Of a DNA stretch of 56,043 bases, positions 43,322 to 56,043 are shown in pieces. A program made the position numbers and the translations under genes. Source of the DNA: Chthonomonadales bacterium (GTDB lineage: Bacteria; Armatimonadota; Chthonomonadetes; Chthonomonadales; CAJBBX01); contig JABWBA010000013.1 of NCBI GenBank assembly GCA_013360745.1, forward strand, positions 1-56,043, given 5' to 3'. Below the pieces are notes generated by a model, which worked only from the letters and a program-made list of their open reading frames with translations, ran no database searches and was not told where the DNA came from. Every line of letters begins with the position of its first letter. The first letter of the stretch is position 1.

Positions 43322-44467
43322 GTGACACCGTCCAATCCGATGCCGCCCAGCCTATCGCGCAAGGCCTTGTTCGGCCTCGAGGCTCCGATCCGTGTGCTCT
43401 GGAACGCTCTTGCGGAGGATCGCGCCTGCGGATCCTATATGCTAAAGGGACCGATGGGGGTGGGTAAAACGGCCCTTGCGCTGGCGTTCGGCAAGGCCGC
43501 GGCCTGCCTCGCGCCCAACACCCAACCATACGACGCCTGCGACGACTGTGCCAGCTGTCGCCGCGCGACAGCAGGCACACAACCGGAGATTGTTCTCGTA
43601 CGCCCGTCGGGCGCTCAGACCCAGATATGGCAGTTTTGGGACCGTGAAGGTAAGCCGCCCGGACTGCTGGAACGGACCCTCGCGTTCGCCCCAACAATCG
43701 GCGCTCGCAGGGTCTACATCATCGAACGCGCCGATACTCTCAATGAGGCTGCGGCCAACAGCCTGCTCAAAGTACTCGAGGAGCCCCCGCCGTATGCTGT
43801 CTTCCTACTCCTCACGCCCAACGTCGATCGAGTACTGCCGACGGTTCGGTCTCGATGCCAGACGATCACTCTCCGCCCGGCCGATCAGGACGCCCTGGCA
43901 GTCTGGATCGCCGAGCGATACGGACTACCCGACGGCCGGGCCATGCAGATCGCAGCCCTTGCCGAAGGCCGTACGGGCGCTGCAGTGGAACTAGCATCGG
44001 ACGAAAACGCCATCGGAGAGATCCGGCAATGCGCCGATGTCGCCATTCAGCTCGCTCGAAGCAGTCCGCTGGAAGCGCTCCGTGCCGCAGAAGCGATACG
44101 GAAGGTCGCCGCCGGTCTGGAGATCCTGGGGGTATCCGCTGCCGGCAATATGGAACAGGCGGATTCGGCCTCAGGCGCCGGCAAGCAGCGTATCGATCGG
44201 GGTCGCATCGGCGTCGTGCTCGACATCCTGGCATCGGCATTTCGCGATATACTGGTACTGAGCCTCGACGCCGGAGCACACCGGATCATACACGAGGATC
44301 ATCGGGCGGCCCTGGCGGATTGCGCTCATGGATCCTCGAGTCGTCGGTGGATCGCCGCCATTGATGCGATCGTGCGTGCGCGGCGACGATTGGAGCGAAA
44401 CGTCTCGCCGCAGTTGGTTACCGACTGGCTTGCCATGGCGACAGCCGATCAACGATCATCATCCTGA
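43322..44467 (+). CDS. holB: DNA polymerase III clamp-loader subunit delta' (HolB-like)
   Basis: GTG 43322, four bases after trxB, gives 381 residues; ATG 43340 is an alternative. The N-terminal AAA+ domain has an intact Walker A (GPMGVGKTA, residues 43-51), whereas many delta' proteins lack it. A zinc-binding cysteine set is present (Cys62, Cys73, Cys76, Cys79 in YDACDDCASCRR), then NEAAANSLLKVLEEPP and LPTVRSRCQ, the family signatures. The protein is one of the fixed subunits that open the sliding clamp. A DnaX-like protein is not excluded, but the length and start fit HolB. Confidence 0.9.
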   Translation: MTPSNPMPPSLSRKALFGLEAPIRVLWNALAEDRACGSYMLKGPMGVGKTALALAFGKAAACLAPNTQPYDACDDCASCRRATAGTQPEIVLVRPSGAQTQIWQFWDREGKPPGLLERTLAFAPTIGARRVYIIERADTLNEAAANSLLKVLEEPPPYAVFLLLTPNVDRVLPTVRSRCQTITLRPADQDALAVWIAERYGLPDGRAMQIAALAEGRTGAAVELASDENAIGEIRQCADVAIQLARSSPLEALRAAEAIRKVAAGLEILGVSAAGNMEQADSASGAGKQRIDRGRIGVVLDILASAFRDILVLSLDAGAHRIIHEDHRAALADCAHGSSSRRWIAAIDAIVRARRRLERNVSPQLVTDWLAMATADQRSSS

Positions 44468-44490
44468 GCCCAGTATGGAGTATAGAACGC

Positions 44491-44961
44491 ATGGAAAACC
44501 TGACCCAGGGCGCACGTGTTCGGATCAAGAACCGACCGGTCAAAGCGGAGGACTGGAAGCACGGCACCTATTACGCTCATTATGCCGGACTGCCGGGCTC
44601 GATAACCCACGTCTACGCAGACGATGAGGTTGCCGTCGAGATCGATCAAGAGGCCCTGCCCACCGAGATCCGGAAGCGCCTCAAAGCGGTTCGAGATCAG
44701 ATGAAGACAAAGTGGCTTGACGGGCTATCGGAGGAAGGGCGGAATCGTCTGACCGAGCGCGAGAAGGATTTTCGCCTCCGATACGTCATCCTCGTCTCCG
44801 CCAAGGACATCGAGGAGTACAAGGATCTCGAACCGGTATCGACGTTATTCGGCGAGATGGACGATGACGGGGATGCATATCCCCCGCGAGCTACGAGCGA
44901 CGACATCCAACGAGCGGAGGACGAAGAGTTGTCGCGCCGGTCCGAGCAGAGCCGCGGTTAG
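44491..44961 (+). CDS. Conserved-looking small protein of unknown function (SH3-like N-terminus)
   Basis: At 156 residues, acidic and with no signal peptide, this protein starts about 24 bases after holB. Its N-terminus (GARVRIKNRP, YYAHYAGLPGSITHVYADDEVAVEI) reads like a small SH3/KOW-type beta-barrel. A helical middle section (LPTEIRKRLKAVRDQMKTKWLDGLSEEGRNRL) and an acidic disordered tail follow. Such barrels often bind proteins or nucleic acid. I do not recognise a family name; the distinctive motif pattern makes it likely real. It is the last plus-strand gene before convergent tRNA-Lys. Confidence 0.7.
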   Translation: MENLTQGARVRIKNRPVKAEDWKHGTYYAHYAGLPGSITHVYADDEVAVEIDQEALPTEIRKRLKAVRDQMKTKWLDGLSEEGRNRLTEREKDFRLRYVILVSAKDIEEYKDLEPVSTLFGEMDDDGDAYPPRATSDDIQRAEDEELSRRSEQSRG

Positions 44962-44965
44962 AACC

Positions 44966-45006
44966 ATCCTACCGGCGAGCCGCGTCGTGCATCACGCCGG
45001 TAGGAT
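44966..45006. terminator. 12-bp inverted repeat between convergent transcripts
   Basis: ATCCTACCGGCG (44966-44977) and CGCCGGTAGGAT (44995-45006) can form a perfect stem around a 17-base loop. It lies between the small plus-strand gene and the 3' end of tRNA-Lys on the minus strand, a place where a bidirectional stop would be useful. Neither side has a proper T run, so an intrinsic terminator is not proven. Confidence 0.55.
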
Positions 45007-45011
45007 CATCA

Positions 45012-45084
45012 TGAGGGCACTGGGACTCGAACCCAGGACACCCGCCTTAAAAGGGCGGTGCTCTGCCGACTGAGCTATACCCTC
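45012..45084 (-). tRNA. tRNA-Lys (UUU anticodon)
   Basis: The 73-base cloverleaf on the minus strand has acceptor GAGGGTA paired with TGCCCTC, D arm GCTC/GAGC, anticodon stem CCGCC/GGCGG around CTTTTAA and T arm CTGGG/CCCAG. The anticodon is TTT. No CCA is encoded. A TACAAT -10-like hexamer lies six bases upstream (45091-45096), with no clear -35 element. It lies 127 bases after rpoC and could be cotranscribed with it. Confidence 0.92.
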
Positions 45085-45210
45085 GGCTGGATTGTACCTG
45101 CCGACCTCCTCGAGATTCTTATCCCGATCGATCAAAACCGTCTCATCCGCCGGTGTGCAGGGATCCACCACTCCGACACGCCGAACGGGTGAGCCACCCG
45201 CCCTCGCGCG

Positions 45211-48200
45211 CTACTCCGCCTCCAGTTCATCGATGGGACTATCTTGCGGAGCCGGGTCTCCATCCATATCCGGACCATCGCCCTCCATTGCACCGTCTCT
45301 GGAGCTGAAGTACATCATATCCTGGGCGAGGAGTCCGACATCCTCAGCATCGGGCAACGGTCCTTCGTCGACCGGCTGGACCTGCTCCCATGCGCGCCGC
45401 AGCTGGTCCGCGCTTGGGCTCAACGAAAGATCCGATGATCCGTCCACGGCGCTGCTATCCAGGAACGATCCGGACAACGCGGCCTCTGTATCGGTGTCCC
45501 TTTCGTCCAGGTGGAGTACAGCGCCGACATCACCGATGAGCTTACTCTCCACATCCTGACGGGTCCGACCCGCCGCCAGATCGTCGACACGAGGACGCAC
45601 ATGCGGATCGAACGGAATCACCTTTCCATCTGGCGTCCCCGGCTCGATGCTCCGGTACCGCGGTAAGCCCGTACCGGCCGGGATCAACCGCCCGATGATG
45701 ACATTCTCCTTCAGTCCGGTGAGCTCATCTTTCTTACCTCGAACGGCCGCCTCAGTCAGAACCCGCGTGGTCTTCTGGAAGGAAGCGGCTGAGAGAAAGC
45801 TATCGGTCGCCAGGGAGGCCTCGGTGATCCCGAGCAGCACCCAATCCGCCTTCGCCGGCAGATCACCAGCGTCCTCGACACGTCGATTCGTGTCCTCAAA
45901 GGCGAACTTGTCGACGATCTGACCGGGAAGGAACGGGCATCCGCCTGCATCGGTGATCTTGCGCTTGCGCAGCATCTGCCGAACGATCACTTCGATATGC
46001 TTGTCGTTGATGTCGACGCCCTGGGCTTTGTAGACCTGCTGGATCTCCTGAATGAGGTACTCCTGGACGCCGCGCGGCCCCTGAAGCTCCAGCACTTCGT
46101 GGGGATCGAGCGGCCCGTCGGTCAATCGGTCGCCCGGCTCTAGGGTATCGCCCACCTCAACCTCGAGATCGCCTCGGTGCGGTACCAGTACGGATCTCCG
46201 GATCGTGATCTCAGGCAGGTCATTGAGCGCCATGCGTCGAAGGACCTTGTCCGTAATCACTTCATTCGCGGCGACGATGAGATCGCTATCCCGGTCGAGG
46301 ACATCCTCTGCAGAGACCTCTCCCGTCAGCTTCAACGGCGAATCGGCAATGCTGAAGCGGGAGTCGATCACGACGTGGCGCAGCCCCTTCCGCTTGATAT
46401 CCTGAACGGTGCCGGCCAGCTTCGTGACGATCGCCTGCCCCTTGGGCTTTCGGGCTTCGAAGAGTTCGATCACCCGGAGCAGGCCGCCGACCTGCTCTTC
46501 GAGCACCTTGAGCAGCGCCTGCACCGATCGGGAACGTTCTCGATCGGTACCGCCTTCTTGCTCGAAGTTCACATGGCCGCTGCGGATATCCTCGTGGAGC
46601 TCGCGCAGAGCGTTTTGCCGCTTTTGCTTGACGTTGGCGACACCGACGAGTTCCTTGCTCGAAGCGACGCCGCCGGTGTGGAATGTACGCATCGTCAGCT
46701 GGGTGCCGGGCTCGCCGATCGACTCCGCTGCGATGATACCGACCGCGACGCCCACCTGAACATCATTATCGGTAGCGAGGTCCTTGCCATAGCACCGCGC
46801 ACACACGCCCATCCGGAGCTCGCACGTCAGCACGGACCGGATCAGAATCCGCATCGAATCGGTTATGTCCTGAACCGCTTCGGCGGCCAGCTGACGCTTC
46901 TCCGCACTTCTCCGTACCACAGACCGCTTCAGAAGCGCTTCCGCCTCGGCACTCGATAGCGCCTGCCCTGCTTCGGCCACCACTGCGCCGCTGCGTAGCT
47001 CGATAACATCTTCGCGGACAAGACGGATATCGTTGATCTGGCGGGCGGCGTCGCTGGTGATCGCCTGCTGCGCCTGAGCGAGGATCTCACCGGTCCGCGG
47101 ATCGACGACATCCTCTAGCGGGATCCGCCCGCTGATCCGGACGGCAAGCGTCTCAAGGAGGTTGCCATCGGTGAAGATCTCGGTCACATGGATGCCTTGC
47201 GTCGTACCGCAATCCTCGGCACGGACGATCACATCCTGCGCAACATCGACCAGACGGCGGGTTAGATATCCAGCGTCGGCGGTGCGCAGCGCGGTGTCCG
47301 CCAACCCCTTTCGCGCGCCGTGGGTCGACACGAAGTACTCAAGAACGCTCATTCCTTCGTGGAAGTTCGACTTGATCGGCAGGTCTTCGATCATGTTGCC
47401 GAATGGGTCTGCCATGACGCCGCGCATCCCCGACAGCTGCGTGATCTGCTTGGCGGATCCGCGAGCGCCGGAATCGGTGATGATCATGATCGGATTGAAC
47501 TGTTCGATCCCGGCCGTAATGGCCTTACCGACATTCTCCGAGGCCTTATTCCAGAGCGTCAACACCCGATCTTTGCGTTCTTGCAGGCTGATCAGCCCCC
47601 GATGGTAGGCCTGGTGCAGTCGGCCGACTGCGGCCTCGGTTTCATTGAGGATGGTCTCCCGGGCGGCTGGCACATCCATGTCCGTCATCGACATCGTGAT
47701 GCCGGATTGGGTCGCATAGCGGAAGCCGAGCTGTTTCAACTCATCGAGGAATCGAAGCACCATCTGAGTGCCATGGCAGCGGTGGACTTCGGAGACTACG
47801 TCGGCGACGTCCTTCTTCTTGATGGTCCTGTATAGATAGTAATCGGTGTACTTCAAACGTTCCGGCAGGATCTCGTTGAACAGCAAACGGCCGACGGTCG
47901 TCTGTCGTCCGGGTTCCTTCCCTGCATAGAAGATCGCACCGTCTCGCTCGAGGCGCACCTGGATCGGCTCATGGAGCCCGAGCATTCCGGCATCATAGGC
48001 GAGTAACGCCTCCTCGGCGCTCGCAAACGGGGTCTCGCGTGTCTCCGCACCCTCCGTGATCATCGTGAGATAGTAGGAGCCGAGGACGATGTCTTGAATC
48101 GGGGCGATGATCGGCAAGCCGTTGGCCGGCGAGAAGAGATTGTGGATCGACAGCATCAGGGTCCGCGCCTCGGCCTGAGCATACGCCGACAGGGGCACAT

Positions 48201-50037
48201 GGACGGCCATCTGATCGCCGTCGAAGTCCGCATTGTACGCGTGACAGACCAGCGGATGGATCTGGATCGCCTTACCATCAACCAGAACTGGCTCGAACGC
48301 CTGAATGCCGAGTCGGTGCAGTGTCGGCGCGCGGTTCAGCAGCACGGGATGCTCCCGGATCACCGCCTCCAGCGCATCCCATACCTCCGGTCGCATTTTA
48401 TCGATCATCCGCTTGGCCGTCTTGATATTTTGCGTATATCCACGGTCGACCAGGGTCTTCATAACAAACGGCTTGAAGAGCTCCAGCGCCATCTCTTTGG
48501 GCAGTCCGCACTGATGCAGCTTCAGGTGCGGCCCGACGACGATCACGGAACGTCCGGAGTAGTCCACCCGTTTGCCGAGCAGGTTCTTTCTGAAGCGGCC
48601 CTCTTTCCCTTTGAGCATGTCGGAGAGGGACTTCAGCGGTCGGTTGGTCGATCCGGTCACAGGTCGATTTCGGCGTCCGTTATCGATCAGCGCGTCCACA
48701 GCCTCCTGAAGAAGTCGCTTCTCGTGATTGACGATGCTCTCAGGTGCGCGAATCTCCTGGATCTTGCGCAGTCGGTTGTTCCGGTTGATGATGCGCCGAT
48801 ACAGGTCGTTGAGATCCGATGTTGCGAAACGGCCGCCGTCGAGCTGCACCATAGGGCGAAGCTCCGGCGATATCACCGGAACGCAATCCAGGATCATCCA
48901 TGACGGATGCGCTTTGCTCAGGAGGAACGCCTCGACGATCTCGAGCCGCTTGATCGCGCGCTGGCGTCGTGTGCCGGTCGTGTTATCGACTTCGTTCCGG
49001 AGGTCATGGAAGAGGGCGTCGAGATCGATCTCCAGCAGCAGTTGCTTGATCGCCGCGCCGCCCATACCCGCCTCGACGATCGAATCATAGCTCTCGCCAA
49101 TCTGATGGCGGAGCGCGATGCACAGGCGCTCAATGGCACGAAATTCGTCCTCGGTGATGAGCTGTCGCTTCTCGATGGCCTTGATCAGTTCGAGGGCTTG
49201 TCGAAGCTCCTCGGTCCGCTCTTCGGCATCCTTGCGCTCCTGCTCGCGGCGCTGATCGAGCTCTCGGGTCTTTCTCTTTATCGTATCGGCATCCCAGACT
49301 TCCAGCGGCTCAAGATCCTGATCGCGCAGCCCTTCTGGCTCATCGAACCGATCGCCCTCCGGGTCATCATCCAGATCGCCGACGATGGTGTTATCCTGCG
49401 CGATGGATGCGAACTCCTCTTCGAGATGGCCGGCGACGACGATGTCGGCCTCGGCCTCTGACCGCTCGGCAACCGCTTCCTTCGAATGCGCATGCAGCTG
49501 TGCCGCGAACTCCTGATCCAGTTCCGCGATATCAATCTGCAACCGCTGCTGGATACCGACAATCTCCCTTTCGACTGCCTCGTACATCGCATCGAGGTTC
49601 TCATCGATCCGAGTCCTGTCTACATTCGTCACGATGTGGCTGCTGAAGTAGAGAACCTTTTCGATGCTCCTGGGCGGCAGATCGAGGACGAGGGCGAGGG
49701 GACTCGGCTGGCCTTTGAGATACCAGATATGACAGACAGGCGATGCGAGATCGATATGGCCCATCCGCTCCCGCCGCACCTTGCTCTTCGTCACCTCAAC
49801 ACCACAGCGGTCGCACGTCACGCCGCGGAACTTGACCTTCTTATAGCGCCCGCAGTGGCACTCCCAGTCTTTCTGTGGGCCGAAGATGCGCTCGCAGAAG
49901 AGCCCATCGCGCTCCGGCTTGAATGTCCTGTAGTTGATCGTCTCAGGCTTTCGCACTTCACCGCGAGACCATTTGCGTATCTGTTCCGGTGACGATATCC
50001 CTATACGGATCTTTGCGAAGCTCCTTGAGTCGGTCAC
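45211..50037 (-). CDS. rpoC: RNA polymerase beta' subunit
   Basis: GTG 50037, with GGGAGG seven bases upstream, gives 1,608 residues; the frame from 50100 lacks support. Zinc site 1 is CHC...CDRC (Cys60, Cys62, Cys75, Cys78), the active-site loop is NADFDGDQ and zinc site 2 includes [13 protein letters not shown]. The [13 protein letters not shown] and TFHTGG motifs are intact. Residues about 141-287 form a charged, coiled-coil-like insertion not found in B. subtilis but similar to actinobacterial beta'. The C-terminus is a long acidic tail ([22 protein letters not shown]). It follows rpoB by 140 bases. Confidence 0.98.
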   Translation of the reverse strand: MTDSRSFAKIRIGISSPEQIRKWSRGEVRKPETINYRTFKPERDGLFCERIFGPQKDWECHCGRYKKVKFRGVTCDRCGVEVTKSKVRRERMGHIDLASPVCHIWYLKGQPSPLALVLDLPPRSIEKVLYFSSHIVTNVDRTRIDENLDAMYEAVEREIVGIQQRLQIDIAELDQEFAAQLHAHSKEAVAERSEAEADIVVAGHLEEEFASIAQDNTIVGDLDDDPEGDRFDEPEGLRDQDLEPLEVWDADTIKRKTRELDQRREQERKDAEERTEELRQALELIKAIEKRQLITEDEFRAIERLCIALRHQIGESYDSIVEAGMGGAAIKQLLLEIDLDALFHDLRNEVDNTTGTRRQRAIKRLEIVEAFLLSKAHPSWMILDCVPVISPELRPMVQLDGGRFATSDLNDLYRRIINRNNRLRKIQEIRAPESIVNHEKRLLQEAVDALIDNGRRNRPVTGSTNRPLKSLSDMLKGKEGRFRKNLLGKRVDYSGRSVIVVGPHLKLHQCGLPKEMALELFKPFVMKTLVDRGYTQNIKTAKRMIDKMRPEVWDALEAVIREHPVLLNRAPTLHRLGIQAFEPVLVDGKAIQIHPLVCHAYNADFDGDQMAVHVPLSAYAQAEARTLMLSIHNLFSPANGLPIIAPIQDIVLGSYYLTMITEGAETRETPFASAEEALLAYDAGMLGLHEPIQVRLERDGAIFYAGKEPGRQTTVGRLLFNEILPERLKYTDYYLYRTIKKKDVADVVSEVHRCHGTQMVLRFLDELKQLGFRYATQSGITMSMTDMDVPAARETILNETEAAVGRLHQAYHRGLISLQERKDRVLTLWNKASENVGKAITAGIEQFNPIMIITDSGARGSAKQITQLSGMRGVMADPFGNMIEDLPIKSNFHEGMSVLEYFVSTHGARKGLADTALRTADAGYLTRRLVDVAQDVIVRAEDCGTTQGIHVTEIFTDGNLLETLAVRISGRIPLEDVVDPRTGEILAQAQQAITSDAARQINDIRLVREDVIELRSGAVVAEAGQALSSAEAEALLKRSVVRRSAEKRQLAAEAVQDITDSMRILIRSVLTCELRMGVCARCYGKDLATDNDVQVGVAVGIIAAESIGEPGTQLTMRTFHTGGVASSKELVGVANVKQKRQNALRELHEDIRSGHVNFEQEGGTDRERSRSVQALLKVLEEQVGGLLRVIELFEARKPKGQAIVTKLAGTVQDIKRKGLRHVVIDSRFSIADSPLKLTGEVSAEDVLDRDSDLIVAANEVITDKVLRRMALNDLPEITIRRSVLVPHRGDLEVEVGDTLEPGDRLTDGPLDPHEVLELQGPRGVQEYLIQEIQQVYKAQGVDINDKHIEVIVRQMLRKRKITDAGGCPFLPGQIVDKFAFEDTNRRVEDAGDLPAKADWVLLGITEASLATDSFLSAASFQKTTRVLTEAAVRGKKDELTGLKENVIIGRLIPAGTGLPRYRSIEPGTPDGKVIPFDPHVRPRVDDLAAGRTRQDVESKLIGDVGAVLHLDERDTDTEAALSGSFLDSSAVDGSSDLSLSPSADQLRRAWEQVQPVDEGPLPDAEDVGLLAQDMMYFSSRDGAMEGDGPDMDGDPAPQDSPIDELEAE

Positions 50038-50177
50038 TCTGATACCTCCCGCCGCTCTAATCGCGGCAATATGCGGATGTGTGCGATTGGTGGCGCACAC
50101 ATCAATGGAGACGCGTCCGGATGCTGGCCCGCCGTCTCGATGCGGCGGACCGAACGGCGCGGGCCTGAACCAATCTA

Positions 50178-54560
<4,383 letters not shown>

Positions 54561-54595
54561 TATGGCGGACCTCCTGGACCAACGCACGAAAAGAT

Positions 54596-54625
54596 ATTGT
54601 AACACACGTTTGAGACAATCGTCAA
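54596..54625 (-). promoter_or_regulatory. Sigma70-type promoter for rpoBC
   Basis: On the minus strand TTGACG (54620-54625) and TACAAT (54596-54601) are separated by 18 bases. Transcription would start near 54588, leaving a 28-base leader that contains the rpoB ribosome binding site. It is a strong-looking promoter, and no upstream ribosomal genes are present in the window. Confidence 0.75.
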
Positions 54626-54730
54626 TATTTTGGCGAGGATATGCACGACAACATTACAACGCTCCAATCTCGCCGCTGTTCACGCGAGCGTTTTCCATAG
54701 CTACTCACTCGAGGAACGTCGTACAGTCCA

Positions 54731-55417
54731 GTGATTGATTGGGAATCGGCGCGTGCTCTCCTTCTTGCGGCTCTTTGCGGAGGAGCCATCGGTCTGGAGC
54801 GTGAGATCCACGGTCATCCGGCCGGACTCCGAACCCATATCCTCGTCGCGTTGGGCGCTGCGCTCGCGACGGTCGTCTCTCTGCACATGCACTCCATCTA
54901 CGGATCGTCAGCGGATCCCGGCCGCATCGCTGCGCAGGTGATCGCAGGCATCGGCTTTCTCGGCGCTGGTGCGATCATCCGCGAAGGAACGTCGATCAAA
55001 GGATTGACCACGGCGGCCGGTCTCTGGACTACGGCCGTCATCGGGCTCGCCGCAGCCGCAGCAAAGACACCGGGGATGCTCGGTGTGGTCGCACTGACGA
55101 CGGCAATCATGGTGTCGGTGCTCTGGGGCCTGCACATTATCGAATCCTGTGCGGATCGTAGACGGGTAACCGATTATCGTCTCATCGTCCATATCAAGAC
55201 CGCGAGCGGCGATCTGGAAGCAGTGGTCGATCGCATCACCACCAAAGGTTGGAACCTCGGCCAGATACGCGTCGAACAAATCGGTGATACTGATGAGGCG
55301 CGATTGATCTGTCGTATCGGATCGATCACCCAGAGTACTGCCACCCGACTCCCGGTCGAACTCGCTCGTCTCGACGGGGTAGCCTCGGCTTCGATCGATC
55401 CTGACAGGCGTCGATGA
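54731..55417 (+). CDS. MgtC/SapB family membrane protein with C-terminal ACT-like domain
   Basis: GTG 54731 gives 228 residues. Residues 1-140 hold about four membrane helices with MgtC signatures: ALCGGAIGLEREIHGHPAGLRTHILV, GIGFLGAGAIIREG and GLTTAAGLWTTAVIGLAAA. Residues about 145-225 form a soluble alpha/beta domain (YRLIVHIKTASGDLEAVVDRI) resembling ACT domains of MgtC/SapB proteins. The family is linked to magnesium limitation and membrane ATPase control in several pathogens; its role here is unproven. It diverges from rpoB across a 125-base intergenic region. Confidence 0.9.
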   Translation: MIDWESARALLLAALCGGAIGLEREIHGHPAGLRTHILVALGAALATVVSLHMHSIYGSSADPGRIAAQVIAGIGFLGAGAIIREGTSIKGLTTAAGLWTTAVIGLAAAAAKTPGMLGVVALTTAIMVSVLWGLHIIESCADRRRVTDYRLIVHIKTASGDLEAVVDRITTKGWNLGQIRVEQIGDTDEARLICRIGSITQSTATRLPVELARLDGVASASIDPDRRR

Positions 55418-55422
55418 TGATG

Positions 55423-56043
55423 TCAGTGAACCCCGATCTCACCTTCCATTTCCCCGATCCGAATATCGAGATCGGCTCGCTCCTCGATCTTGGCCACCTG
55501 GCCATCGCGGATCCACACGATCCGATCGGAAACATCGAGCATCTTGAGGTCATGGGTTGCGGAGATGATGGTTACTCCTTGATCCCGATTCAGTCGCTTT
55601 AGGAGCTCGATGATCTCGGTTCCCGTATTGAGGTCGAGGTTTCCCGTAGGCTCGTCGGCAAGTACGATGGAGGGATTGTTGGCCAGAGATCGGGCTATCG
55701 CGACGCGTTGCTGTTGACCGCCGGAGAGTTCCGACGGCTTATGGTGCAGTCGTTCTCCGAGACCCACGAGGTTCAGCAGCTCGATTCCCCTTTCGACTCC
55801 ATCATCCGTACTCATGCCCGCAAAGACCGTTGGCAGCGTGACATTCTCCAATGCAGTCATTACCGGGATAAGGTTGAAGGTTTGAAAGATGTATCCGATG
55901 GTATGACAGCGTAGATACGCCAGCTCCTGAGCATCCAGCTGCGCCATGTCCACATCGTTGATGAAGACGCTGCCTGAGCTTGGCTTATCGAGGCCGCCGA
56001 TGGCGTTGAAGAGCGTCGATTTGCCGGAGCCGGAAGGACCCAT
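55423..56043 (-). CDS. ABC transporter ATP-binding protein, LolD/MacB type, N-terminus cut by window edge
   Basis: The frame runs to the last base of the window, so the true start lies outside. The visible part has Walker A (GPSGSGKSTLFN), signature LSGGQQQRVAIARSLA, Walker B IVLADEPTGNLD and H-loop SATHDLKM, plus the FQTFNLIPVMTALENV Q-loop of LolD/MacB/FtsE-like ATPases. About 20-30 residues are missing at the N-terminus. It ends just after the mgtC-like gene on the opposite strand. Its permease would lie to the right. It could energise lipoprotein sorting or small-molecule export. Confidence 0.9.
   Translation of the reverse strand: MGPSGSGKSTLFNAIGGLDKPSSGSVFINDVDMAQLDAQELAYLRCHTIGYIFQTFNLIPVMTALENVTLPTVFAGMSTDDGVERGIELLNLVGLGERLHHKPSELSGGQQQRVAIARSLANNPSIVLADEPTGNLDLNTGTEIIELLKRLNRDQGVTIISATHDLKMLDVSDRIVWIRDGQVAKIEERADLDIRIGEMEGEIGVH

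Noticed and set aside
46177-48903. Several plus-strand frames of 170-270 codons
   Set aside because: All lie within rpoC on the opposite strand and have no independent evidence.

Overview
The window looks like chromosomal DNA from a high-GC, diderm, probably uncultured bacterium, most plausibly Armatimonadota or a close relative. This placement is inferred, not proven. It rests on four things: an S-layer-homology (SLH) outer-membrane porin with a coiled coil, an Lpt-type lipopolysaccharide export set (lptB, an lptFG gene, lptA- and lptC-like genes), actinobacteria-like traits (SteA/SteB, a coiled-coil insertion in RpoC), and carbohydrate-active genes such as a GH172/DUF2961 protein. GTG and TTG starts are common, and Shine-Dalgarno spacing decides many of them. 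No insertion sequence, prophage, CRISPR array or rRNA was seen.

Layout from the left. (1) Minus strand: cdaA-cdaR(ybbR)-tatD, a c-di-AMP synthase with its regulator, then a TatD nuclease cut by the window edge. (2) Plus strand: a secreted PqaA-like hydrolase, an Lrp-type regulator overlapping an aminotransferase, two proteins of unknown function, and ispH. (3) Minus strand: an ANTAR response regulator, amtB and glnB, an ammonium-uptake unit. (4) Plus strand: steA-steB-GT2-MraY-like, a cell-envelope/division operon, followed by tRNA-Ile2(CAU). (5) Minus strand: a small secreted protein and the SLH porin, whose gene has a strong terminator. (6) 28.2-17.6 kb, minus strand: one long colinear run of gap-pgk-isomerase-tpiA-rlmN-lptC-lptA-lptB-lptFG-DUF3084-RNase H-like, headed by a good sigma70-type promoter.

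(7) 35.2-28.5 kb, minus strand, is the most interesting region: ferredoxin, MtaC-like corrinoid protein, MtaB-like methanol:corrinoid methyltransferase, a URO-D/MtaA-like protein, a stand-alone homocysteine methyltransferase, a SAM-type methyltransferase and a second URO-D-like protein. MtaB keeps all three predicted zinc ligands, MtaC keeps its cobalamin histidine, and the homocysteine enzyme keeps its zinc cysteines. The simplest hypothesis is a split methionine-synthase-like pathway that draws methyl groups from methanol or a methoxylated compound. The next genes are a divergent pair of glycoside-hydrolase-type genes (GH42-like and GH172), which could supply methylated sugars, but that link is speculative.

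(8) Plus strand: a four-GAF protein, trxB, holB and a small conserved protein; then on the minus strand tRNA-Lys. (9) rpoC and rpoB on the minus strand, driven by their own promoter and divergent from mgtC. Both subunits carry large insertions, including a four-cysteine zinc-ribbon-like insert in beta. (10) The right edge cuts a LolD/MacB-type ABC ATPase.
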